Shown here one piece after another: positions 25,989 through 34,194 of a stretch of DNA of 61,786 nucleotides. Within the stretch, counting starts at the first letter, position 1; the number at the start of each line of letters is the position of its first letter. Source of the DNA: Bacteroidaceae bacterium (GTDB lineage Bacteria; Bacteroidota; Bacteroidia; Bacteroidales; Bacteroidaceae). Made by a program: the position numbers and the translations under genes. The notes beneath the pieces are model-generated. The model had not been told where the DNA came from and did not search any database. It was given only the letters and a program-made list of their open reading frames with translations. The stretch spans positions 1 through 61,786 of the forward strand of contig CABIXF010000023.1 in NCBI GenBank assembly GCA_902362595.1. The letters are read 5' to 3'.

Positions 25989-27734
25989 ATGAATATGATG
26001 AAAAAATATATATTGCTGGCAGCTTGTGCACTGGGTTTGTCATTGAGTAGCTGTGAAGATTTCTTGAATTATACTCCGACGGCAGTGGTAGACGAAGATA
26101 AAGCCTTCTCTGATCCGGAGAAAATGGTAAATGCGGCTTACGCTATGTTGGGCGACTGTTGGTATACTTATCCGTTCAACTTGTTCCCTTATGGCGATGT
26201 GAGTTCGGACGACTGTCTGAAAGGTGGTTCAGGAACTACGGATACAGGTTATCATGCCTTTGATATATGGACTACGCTGACTCCCACTACTCCTGGTGAG
26301 ATGGATGAATTGTGGTATCGTTTGTATGTAGCCATTTCTCGTTGCAACCGTGCATTGCTTGCGCTGGAACGCAATGGCGATCAGTTGGGTGAAGATGTGA
26401 AAACGCAGCGTGTAGCCGAAATGCGTTTTTTGCGTGGACATTTCTATTTTAAACTGCTGACGGTGTTCCGTCAGGTTCCTTGGATTGACGAACAAGTAGT
26501 GGAAGATAATTCGTATGAAAAGGTCAGCAATACAGCTTTGACTTATGAACAGCTTTTCCAGAAAGTGATTGATGATTTCCAGGCTGCTTATGACGTGTTG
26601 CCGGTGAAAGAACCGGGTGAAGACGGTCGGGCCAATAAGGTAGCGGCTGCGGCTTATCTGGCTAAGTGTTATCTGACTTTGGCTTGGGGAGACGGATACG
26701 AAGCTACTACCGGTGAAGGTCATATCAACTCTGAATACATGCAGAAGGTGATAGATTATACGGATGAGGTGAAGTCTTCTGACTATGGATATTTGGAAGA
26801 TTATGGTGATATCTTCTTGCCCGCCTACAAGAACAGCAAGGAATCTGTTTTTGCCGTACAGTGTTCTGATTACGAAGACGACAACACCACTTACGGTCGT
26901 GCCAACTGGTCGAACATGCTGAATGGCTGCTGGCAGATGTGGTCTTGCGGATGGGATTTCCACAAACCTTCTCAGAATCTGGTGAACGCCTTCAAGACCA
27001 AGAACGGTCTTCCGATGTTTGATGACTATAATAATGAAATCGATTATCCGATTAACGGTCAGCCCACCAGTCAGAAATGGGATCCGCGTTTGTTCCACAC
27101 TGTAGGTATGCCGACCTTCCCTTACAAGTATGAAGCTGAATATACGATGACTACTGCCAATTCACGTACGCCGAATACTTATGGATACTATACTTCTCTG
27201 AAAGAAGTTCCTCAACGTTCTGAGGGTGAGACTTACAATGGTTCATGGCAGGCTTTTGCAATGAATGATTACGTATTCCGCTATACGGACGTGATGCTGA
27301 TGCGTGCGGAAGCGCTGATTGAATTGAACAGACTGAGCGAAGCAGAGGACATTGTGAATGATATCCGTAATCGTGCTGCACAGTCAGTCGACAAGCATAT
27401 CAGTTATGCAAAAGACCAGTGTGAGATTGCTCTTTATCCGGACAATTATTTTTCAACCAAGGAAATTGCCCGTAAGTGTCTGCGTTGGGAACGTCGTCTG
27501 GAAATGGCCATGGAAAACGGACGGTTCTTTGACTTGCGTCGTTGGGGTATTGCCTCAGAAACACTGAATGCTTATTTTGAAAGTGAACAGAATGATGTAT
27601 ATGAGGGTCAGCCTTACGGACAGTATTACAAGGACGCTCATTTCACTCCTGAGAAGAACGAATTCTTCCCTGTTCCTTACAATCAGATGTTCTACATTCC
27701 TGGATTGTACACTCAGAATAAAGGATATGAATAA
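25989..27734 (+). CDS. SusD/RagB-family glycan-binding lipoprotein (PUL 1)
   Basis: A 581-residue surface lipoprotein that caps the SusC barrel and captures glycan. The lipobox is 'LSLSSC' near residue 22. The N-terminal 'CEDFLNYTPTAVVDEDKAFSDPEKMVNAAYAML', the TPR-like helices ('AEMRFLRGHFYFKLLTVFRQVPWID') and the C-terminal 'RWERRLEMAMENGRFFDLRRWG' followed by 'FFPVPYNQM' are all SusD hallmarks. Two further ATG codons lie within the first ten bases of the frame, and I keep the first. No surface glycan-binding protein of the SusE/F type follows; the next gene is a GH32. Confidence 0.94.
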   Translation: MNMMKKYILLAACALGLSLSSCEDFLNYTPTAVVDEDKAFSDPEKMVNAAYAMLGDCWYTYPFNLFPYGDVSSDDCLKGGSGTTDTGYHAFDIWTTLTPTTPGEMDELWYRLYVAISRCNRALLALERNGDQLGEDVKTQRVAEMRFLRGHFYFKLLTVFRQVPWIDEQVVEDNSYEKVSNTALTYEQLFQKVIDDFQAAYDVLPVKEPGEDGRANKVAAAAYLAKCYLTLAWGDGYEATTGEGHINSEYMQKVIDYTDEVKSSDYGYLEDYGDIFLPAYKNSKESVFAVQCSDYEDDNTTYGRANWSNMLNGCWQMWSCGWDFHKPSQNLVNAFKTKNGLPMFDDYNNEIDYPINGQPTSQKWDPRLFHTVGMPTFPYKYEAEYTMTTANSRTPNTYGYYTSLKEVPQRSEGETYNGSWQAFAMNDYVFRYTDVMLMRAEALIELNRLSEAEDIVNDIRNRAAQSVDKHISYAKDQCEIALYPDNYFSTKEIARKCLRWERRLEMAMENGRFFDLRRWGIASETLNAYFESEQNDVYEGQPYGQYYKDAHFTPEKNEFFPVPYNQMFYIPGLYTQNKGYE

Positions 27735-27743
27735 ATTTAAAGT

Positions 27744-27792
27744 TGTTCTTCCTTTTCTTCTCCTGGCTGCAGAAGGGGAAAGGAAGGACAAT
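27744..27792 (+). terminator. Intercistronic hairpin between SusD and GH32
   Basis: The left arm 27744-27763 (begins TTGTTCTTCC) pairs with the right arm 27772-27792 (ends GGAAGGACAA) with a few G-U pairs. It probably attenuates read-through or protects the 3' end of the transporter mRNA rather than ending the operon. Confidence 0.5.
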
Positions 27793-27815
27793 TTAATTAT
27801 TAAATAATATAACTT

Positions 27816-29621
27816 ATGAACAAGTATGCATATACGATGAAAGTCGCTTTTCTGGGACTTTTTCTAGGATTGTCACCGATGGCGCAAGCTGATGCTGCCT
27901 GGACAGTCCGTCATCTGGTTAACGAGCAGAGTATCATTTCTTTGGAGGTGACCGAGAATTACTTGCTCCTTCCGATTCAGGACGATGCACCTGAAGGTAA
28001 GATTGGTGTGGTAAAGGATAACGAGTTGGAAGGTACTTTCATGAATGTCCGTCTGGCTCGTGAAAGAGTGGATTCATACGTTCCGTTTGCCTTGTCGGCT
28101 TACAAAGGTCAACATGTCTCTATTGATATTCAGGGCGTTCCTGAAAATGCACTCTGCTGGAAGGAACTGAAGACAGCTGAGACCTTTGATATGACAAACA
28201 AAGAGACCTTCCGTCCGGTTTATCATCATACACCGGCATACGGCTGGATGAACGACCCGAACGGTATGTTCTATAAAGATGGAGTTTATCATTTGTATTT
28301 CCAGTACAATCCTTATGGTTCGGTATGGGGTAACATGCACTGGGGACATTCCACGAGTACCGACTTGGCACATTGGAAATATGAAGGTTGTGCCATCGTG
28401 CCGGATGCATGGGGAGCTATTTTCAGTGGCTCGTGTGTGGTAGACCATGAGAATACAGCTGGTTTCGGAAAGGGAGCTGTGGTGGCTTTCTATACTTCTG
28501 CCAAGTCTACTCCGTGGGGCGATGTACAAGCCGAGAGTATGGCATATAGTCTGGATAATGGGAAGACTTTTACCAAATATGAAGGTAACCCGATTGTGAC
28601 TTCTACAGAGAAAGACTTCCGTGACCCGAAAGTGTTCTGGTACGCACCGGGCAAACACTGGTGCATGATTCTGGCCGTAGGTCAGCACATGGAAATCTAT
28701 TCTTCTTCTAACTTGAAGGAATGGAAGAAAGAGAGTGAGTTTGGTGCCATGCAAGGTGCGCATGGGGGCGTATGGGAATGTCCGGATATGGTAGAGATTC
28801 CGGTGGAAGGTACCCGTGAGAAAAAATGGGTGCTGATTTGCAACCTGAACCCGGGTGGTCCGTTCGGAGGCAGTGCCGCACAGTATTTTATCGGTTCATT
28901 TGATGGAAAGAAGTTTGTGAATGAATTCCCAACGCAGACTAAATGGTTGGATTGGGGCAAGGACAATTATGCCACTGTCACTTGGAACAATGCACCTGAC
29001 GGCCGTTGTGTGGCATTGGGATGGATGAGCAACTGGCAGTATGCCAACAATGTGCCTACCCGCCAATATCGCAGTGCCAATACCATTGCGCGCGACTTGA
29101 CGCTTTATCGTGAAGGTGGAGAATTGTATCTGAAAAGCACTCCTTCACCGGAGATAAAGAAGGCCCGTGGCGAAAAGGTTTCAGTGCCTGCGTTCAAGGT
29201 GGCAGGACAATACGAAGTGGCAAGCCTGTTGAAAGACAATGAAGGAGCCTATGAAATTGAAATGGTGATTCAGAATGCCGGTGCATCAAAGATTGCTTTC
29301 AGCCTCTTGAACGACAAGGGTGAAAAGGTTTCGATGTACTACGATGTGCCGCGCAAGCAGTTTGTGATGGATCGCAGCCAGAGTGGAAAAGTAGACTTTA
29401 GCAGTGACTTTCCGGCAGTGACGGTGGCCCCTGTAACCGCAGAAAAAGAGATGACATTGCGTCTGTTTGTAGACCGTTCAAGCATCGAGGCCTTTGGGGA
29501 AGAAGGAAAGTTTGCGATGACAAACCTGGTGTTCCCGTCCGCACCTTATCATAAGATGGTGTTTGAATCGGATAAGGACGGCTATAATGTGAAGGCCTTG
29601 CGGGTATATAAACTGAAGTAA
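27816..29621 (+). CDS. GH32 beta-fructosidase (first copy)
   Basis: A 601-residue exported enzyme of glycoside hydrolase family 32. An N-terminal beta-domain of about 120 residues, typical of Bacteroides GH32 proteins, precedes the five-bladed propeller. The nucleophile is Asp147 in 'GWMNDPNG', the transition-state stabiliser is in 'FRDPKVF' (269-271), and the acid/base is Glu321 in 'ECPD'. A C-terminal beta-sandwich includes 'DRSSIEAFGEEGKFAMTNLVFP'. The signal peptide ends near 'MAQADAA' with no lipobox cysteine, so it is likely periplasmic. It should cleave beta-2,1 or beta-2,6 fructosyl bonds; exo or endo mode cannot be told by eye. It follows SusD in the same operon. Confidence 0.93.
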   Translation: MNKYAYTMKVAFLGLFLGLSPMAQADAAWTVRHLVNEQSIISLEVTENYLLLPIQDDAPEGKIGVVKDNELEGTFMNVRLARERVDSYVPFALSAYKGQHVSIDIQGVPENALCWKELKTAETFDMTNKETFRPVYHHTPAYGWMNDPNGMFYKDGVYHLYFQYNPYGSVWGNMHWGHSTSTDLAHWKYEGCAIVPDAWGAIFSGSCVVDHENTAGFGKGAVVAFYTSAKSTPWGDVQAESMAYSLDNGKTFTKYEGNPIVTSTEKDFRDPKVFWYAPGKHWCMILAVGQHMEIYSSSNLKEWKKESEFGAMQGAHGGVWECPDMVEIPVEGTREKKWVLICNLNPGGPFGGSAAQYFIGSFDGKKFVNEFPTQTKWLDWGKDNYATVTWNNAPDGRCVALGWMSNWQYANNVPTRQYRSANTIARDLTLYREGGELYLKSTPSPEIKKARGEKVSVPAFKVAGQYEVASLLKDNEGAYEIEMVIQNAGASKIAFSLLNDKGEKVSMYYDVPRKQFVMDRSQSGKVDFSSDFPAVTVAPVTAEKEMTLRLFVDRSSIEAFGEEGKFAMTNLVFPSAPYHKMVFESDKDGYNVKALRVYKLK

Positions 29622-29677
29622 CAGGCTGTTTCTGTGTGGAAATAGCTTCTGGATGAGAATTTTCCTTGATGTGTAAA

Positions 29678-29737
29678 AATGTTTCATCCTGTTTCAATAT
29701 TGTTTCATGAAACAATATTGTCACAGGATGTAACATT
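29678..29737 (+). promoter_or_regulatory. 60-bp dyad operator, copy B (upstream of the second receptor)
   Basis: A near-perfect palindrome centred between 29707 and 29708, about 27 of 30 positions symmetrical, with core TATTGTTTCATGAAACAATA. It aligns base for base with copy A at 22701-22760. The distance to the next -7 box is 28 bp in both. This makes the second half of PUL 1 a separate transcription unit under the same regulator. Confidence 0.78.
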
Positions 29738-29765
29738 CCTTATCTCTCACTATGAGTCGATTGCC

Positions 29766-29773
29766 TATTTTTG
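29766..29773 (+). promoter_or_regulatory. -7 box TATTTTTG of the second PUL 1 operon
   Basis: It fits TAnnTTTG and lies 28 bp after operator copy B and 50 bp before the receptor's ATG. Confidence 0.6.
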
Positions 29774-29823
29774 CGGCAAACAAATAAAAACAACTTTCAT
29801 GCTAACATGCTAATTAAAATGCT

Positions 29824-32169
29824 ATGAAGGCCGAAAAAAAACAGTTTTCTAATCGTATGGGAGCTGCAGTGTTGCTGCTCGCTTTGGCTTGTGTGAACGG
29901 ATATGCACAAGAGAACAAATCTTCAAATGACGGTAATTCTAAGGAAGAAGGAAACCGTAATGTGATGTTGAATGCTGCTAGTGCGAATGGACCTCGTGAA
30001 ATCCAGATAGGTCTTCCCTCTGCGGATGTGAATGTGCTGGAAAATGGGATTCCGGTAACCTATGCTACCAATCCTCACAGTGTGAATTCTTTGTGGCGTG
30101 CAGATGCCAGTTTGAGTCATGTCGGGCTGCTGAAAATCTCAGAAACAGCCATTACGACAGGAAATATCGGTTATGCAGTCAACTCTTTTACCCAGTTGGG
30201 TGAAAAAGGTTTCAACGGAACCCTGAATTACAAGTCCAATCATTTTGGTATGCAGGAGATTTCATTGAACTTGAATGGAGAGATTGCAAAGGATTGGTTC
30301 TATAGTGGAAGTATTTATCAGGATTTCGACCCGGGAACATTTAAAATCAAATCGACTCCTTTCCAGGATCGTACACAGATTTACAAGTTTGCTTTGACAA
30401 AGCGTTACAATCAGAACCGTGGTGAGTTTACGGCTATGTATCATTACAGCAACAGCCATCCGGTATATATGTATGCTACCCAGTCGGCTCCGTTTGTGTA
30501 TGTGGGCGATGGAAGTGTGAGAGAGTTGGGCGCTTTTGCGCTGGGTACAACGTCTTACCTCCCGGTGGACAATGAAATGATATACCGTGACATGCGGACA
30601 GGTGAACTGAAGAAAACCAATTTGTATGATGCGGTGCAGAACAAGGGTAGTGAAGTGACTTTGATGAACAATTATAACTGGGACAACGGCCTGTCGTGGA
30701 AGGTGATTATGAAATATGACCATGCAACCGGTTCTTGTGTGTACCAGACTCCGATGGAGCTTTCACAGCGTGCGAACAGCAACATCAATTATCAGTATGA
30801 GGGTGAAGACGGCCGTATGCAGGCTTACAACGGTGAATATGTGCAGAGCCGTATGTCTTGTCTGAACCGTGGATTCATTGATGAGTTTATGTTTACTACG
30901 GAGTTGTCTCGTAAGTTGTCGAACGGTACATGGCGCTTGGGATTGAACGAATGGTATTACGACATTGATTATGCTTCTAATACCACCATGTACGACCAGT
31001 CTGTACCGACCGATGGAAGTTATCCGGTTCGTCTGTACAATCCGGATTATGCGACTTCTACTTCTCGTTCGTATGATGGCAATGGATATTATTACGATTT
31101 TAACAAGAACGCATCAGAATATTATAAAGGTCATGAAAATAAACTGGCAGTGTATTTCACTCACGACTGGGATGTGACAGACAAGTTTAACCTTTACTAT
31201 GGTGCGCGTCTGGAATATCAGGCACTTCGTGGAAACAATGCAGCAGTGAAAGATGCAAACGGTAATTTTGTAGGACGTTTTGCCGATTATCACTTGGGGG
31301 CTACAGCATCTAACGGAACAAAAATTGAACCTACTCCGATGGAATATGACTGGTTCAATTACGCTTTGAGTGCGGCTGCTACCTATAAGTTGACAAAAGA
31401 ATTCGGATTTACCGGTGACTTCACTTATATTACCCAGCATCCGAAACTGGAAAACTTTGCTCCGGCTGTATTGCCGAACACTGATAAGATTTCTGTTCCT
31501 CTGGGACGTGCGGGTATCTATTATAACAATGAATGGTTGAGCTTGACTTCTTTGTTCTCTTACATTTCAAAGACCAACAACAACTCTACATTGAACTTGC
31601 AGCACAGTGTGAATGGAGTGAATGAAATCTTGGCAGCACCGTTGAACTACGATATCAAAACATTGGGATGGACCACCGACGTGGTAGCTCGTCCGTTCAA
31701 AGGATTTGATTTGCACTTCCTCTTCACTTATCAGAAACCGACTTACAAGAAGTATGAAACTTCTGTACAGTTCTCTGATGGTTACGTAGGTCAGATTAAT
31801 GCTACGGGTAATATCGTAGCAGAAATTCCGCAGGTTATTGTGGAAATCGACCCGAGCTACATGATTACAAAGGATTTGAAAATCTGGACAAGTTTCCGTT
31901 ACTTCAGCAAGACTTATGCCAACATCAACGATGCTTACTATTTCAACGGCCGTTGGGAAACTTTCGGAGGCTTGAACTGGCAGGTGAACAAGAAACTGTC
32001 ATTGGGTTGCTCCGTAGTTAACTTCCTGAACCAGACGGGTGCCAAAGGTAGTATTGCCGGAGCCGAATTGGTAACGAAAGATGAGGCTGGAAAATATGCG
32101 AATACTGTAATGGCCGGAAGTTATATCCGCCCGTTCACGGTAGAGTTCTCTGCACAGGTAAAATTCTGA
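29824..32169 (+). CDS. TonB-dependent receptor-like outer membrane protein without SusD partner
   Basis: A 781-residue outer-membrane beta-barrel protein. The signal peptide ends near 'VNGYAQE'. There is no carboxypeptidase-like domain. A plug-like region begins around 'IQIGLPSADVNVLENGIPVTYATNP' and runs to 'KISETAITTGNIGYAVNSFTQLG'. The rest is aromatic-rich barrel with alternating strands, ending 'RPFTVEFSAQVKF' with the C-terminal Phe needed for insertion. It is about 260 residues shorter than SusC and has no SusD gene after it. It heads the second operon of PUL 1 with its own operator copy, so it is co-induced with sugar uptake. It may bring in a small saccharide or a cofactor; the ligand is unknown. 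Confidence 0.82.
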   Translation: MKAEKKQFSNRMGAAVLLLALACVNGYAQENKSSNDGNSKEEGNRNVMLNAASANGPREIQIGLPSADVNVLENGIPVTYATNPHSVNSLWRADASLSHVGLLKISETAITTGNIGYAVNSFTQLGEKGFNGTLNYKSNHFGMQEISLNLNGEIAKDWFYSGSIYQDFDPGTFKIKSTPFQDRTQIYKFALTKRYNQNRGEFTAMYHYSNSHPVYMYATQSAPFVYVGDGSVRELGAFALGTTSYLPVDNEMIYRDMRTGELKKTNLYDAVQNKGSEVTLMNNYNWDNGLSWKVIMKYDHATGSCVYQTPMELSQRANSNINYQYEGEDGRMQAYNGEYVQSRMSCLNRGFIDEFMFTTELSRKLSNGTWRLGLNEWYYDIDYASNTTMYDQSVPTDGSYPVRLYNPDYATSTSRSYDGNGYYYDFNKNASEYYKGHENKLAVYFTHDWDVTDKFNLYYGARLEYQALRGNNAAVKDANGNFVGRFADYHLGATASNGTKIEPTPMEYDWFNYALSAAATYKLTKEFGFTGDFTYITQHPKLENFAPAVLPNTDKISVPLGRAGIYYNNEWLSLTSLFSYISKTNNNSTLNLQHSVNGVNEILAAPLNYDIKTLGWTTDVVARPFKGFDLHFLFTYQKPTYKKYETSVQFSDGYVGQINATGNIVAEIPQVIVEIDPSYMITKDLKIWTSFRYFSKTYANINDAYYFNGRWETFGGLNWQVNKKLSLGCSVVNFLNQTGAKGSIAGAELVTKDEAGKYANTVMAGSYIRPFTVEFSAQVKF

Positions 32170-32194
32170 CATTCATTTTTCTAATTATAAATGT

Positions 32195-32221
32195 CTCCGG
32201 CAGACCTTCGGGCTGCCGGAG
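32195..32221 (+). terminator. Intercistronic hairpin after the second receptor
   Basis: CTCCGGCAG (32195-32203) pairs with CTGCCGGAG (32213-32221) around a 9-nt loop. The following sequence has only a weak T-run, so partial termination or mRNA stabilisation is likelier than full termination. Confidence 0.55.
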
Positions 32222-32297
32222 TCTGAAAAGTTTTCAGTTTAGGTATTTCAATAATAAGAATATTTCGTATTTTTAATCCCAATAAAAACAACGTATC

Positions 32298-34175
32298 ATG
32301 AAAAAGAATTTTGTTAACCTCACATTAGGTGCGTTTTTCTTGACTGGTATGTGGTCATGCCAATCACAAAAGACTGACCTTGTATTTGAGCATCAGGGAG
32401 ACACTCTGACTATTGTACATATAAAGAATCCTTCAAAATATTTATTGCTTCCTATTCAAGAATCTTCCAATGAAGGAAAGGTGAAATTGGATACAGGTAG
32501 TCCTGCTGATACACCGATGGACGTCCGTCTGGCGGTAGACAGCGTGGAATATTATGTGCCGTTTGAATTGCCTGCAGGCGCAAAGGAAGCTACGGTGACA
32601 ATTGGAAAAGTAGCAGCTAATGCAGTCTGCTGGGATCATATCCAGCTTTCGGATACCTTTAATACTGCAAATACTGATTATTACCGTCCAGTATATCATC
32701 ATACTCCGCTTTACGGATGGATGAACGATGCCAACGGTCTGGTTTATAAAGATGGAGAGTATCATTTGTATTTCCAGTACAATCCTTATGGTTCCAAATG
32801 GGGAAATATGCATTGGGGACATTCTGTCAGCAAGGATTTGGTTCATTGGGATCACCTGAAACCGGCTATCGCACGCGACACACTGGGACATATTTTCTCA
32901 GGAAGTACGGTAGTTGATAAGAATAATAGCGCAGGCTACGGAAAAGATGCCATCATTGCTTTCTATACTTCTGCCAGTGACGAACACGGACAGATTCAGT
33001 GTATGGCTTACAGCAATGATAATGGACGCACTTATACAAAATACGAGAAGAATCCGATTCTGACTCCGTTTGACGGATTGAAAGACTTCCGTGATCCGAA
33101 GGTGTTCTGGTATGAACCGGCTCAGAAGTGGTACATGATTGTTTCTGCCGACAAGGAGATGCGTTTCTATTCTTCTTCTAATTTGAAGGACTGGGAGTAT
33201 CAGAGTGGTTTTGGAAAAGGATATGGCGTACAGCCGAACCAGTTTGAATGTCCTGACTTTATCCAGTTGCCGGTGGATGGTGACAAGAACAAGATGAAGT
33301 GGGTGATGATTGTCAACATCAATCCGGGATGTATGTTCGGCGGTAGTGCTACAGAATATTTCGTCGGTGACTTTGATGGTAAAGAATTTAAATGTGATAC
33401 CAAACCGGAAGTGACAAAATGGCTTGACTACGGAAAAGATCATTATGCAACTGTATGTTTCTCAAATACAGGCGACCGGGTGATTGCTGTGCCTTGGATG
33501 AGCAACTGGCAGTATGCCAATGCCACTCCTATCCGCCAGTATCGTGGTGCCAATGCGTTGCCTCGTGAACTATCGCTTTATACAAAGAACGGACAGATTT
33601 ATATGGCGGCCAATGTGGTGAAGGAAACTGAAGCATTGCGTAAGGATACCCGCAAGGTGGACAACTTCACGGTAAAAGGTGAATATAAGATTGACGAAAT
33701 TGTGCCGCAGACAGACGGGGCTTACGAACTGGAAATGGACGTGACTCCGGGTAAGGCACAGGTGGCAGGCTTTGAGTTGCTGAATGACAAAGGTGAGAAG
33801 GTGAAAATCTACCTGGATATGAAGGCTGGCAAGTTGGTGGCCGATCGTACAGAAAGCGGTATTGTGGATTTGACACGCTACGGAGAGGTAACCGTACATG
33901 AAAAAGAAACAGATGATCACCGCAAGACCATGTCAATCAATTATAAGAATGACTTTGCTTTGGGTACATGGGCTCCGCTTTCATTGTGTGAAGGTAAAAC
34001 TTATCATCTGAATATTTTTGTAGATAAATGTTCTGTTGAAATCTTTGTAGACGGCGGACGCATTGCCATGACAAATTTGGTATTCCCTACCAAACCATAC
34101 AACACACTGCGTTTCTACGGTGAAGGTGCTGACTACAAGGTAGAGAATATGAACATATATAAATTGGGGTTGTAA
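32298..34175 (+). CDS. GH32 beta-fructosidase lipoprotein (second copy)
   Basis: A 625-residue GH32 enzyme with lipobox 'TGMWSC' (Cys21), so probably membrane-anchored and perhaps surface-exposed. The same N-terminal beta-domain as the first copy is followed by the propeller: nucleophile Asp144 in 'GWMNDANG', 'FRDPKVF' (264-270) and acid/base Glu317 in 'FECPD'. The first motif has Ala where nearly all GH32 have Pro (DPNG), while catalytic residues are kept. The C-terminal sandwich carries 'DKCSVEIFVDGGRIAMTNLVFP'. A surface lipoprotein GH32 paired with a periplasmic one is the arrangement of endo-acting levanase or inulinase plus exo-enzyme in Bacteroides fructan loci. Confidence 0.92.
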   Translation: MKKNFVNLTLGAFFLTGMWSCQSQKTDLVFEHQGDTLTIVHIKNPSKYLLLPIQESSNEGKVKLDTGSPADTPMDVRLAVDSVEYYVPFELPAGAKEATVTIGKVAANAVCWDHIQLSDTFNTANTDYYRPVYHHTPLYGWMNDANGLVYKDGEYHLYFQYNPYGSKWGNMHWGHSVSKDLVHWDHLKPAIARDTLGHIFSGSTVVDKNNSAGYGKDAIIAFYTSASDEHGQIQCMAYSNDNGRTYTKYEKNPILTPFDGLKDFRDPKVFWYEPAQKWYMIVSADKEMRFYSSSNLKDWEYQSGFGKGYGVQPNQFECPDFIQLPVDGDKNKMKWVMIVNINPGCMFGGSATEYFVGDFDGKEFKCDTKPEVTKWLDYGKDHYATVCFSNTGDRVIAVPWMSNWQYANATPIRQYRGANALPRELSLYTKNGQIYMAANVVKETEALRKDTRKVDNFTVKGEYKIDEIVPQTDGAYELEMDVTPGKAQVAGFELLNDKGEKVKIYLDMKAGKLVADRTESGIVDLTRYGEVTVHEKETDDHRKTMSINYKNDFALGTWAPLSLCEGKTYHLNIFVDKCSVEIFVDGGRIAMTNLVFPTKPYNTLRFYGEGADYKVENMNIYKLGL

Positions 34176-34194
34176 ACGATTAAGAGAGACAGAC

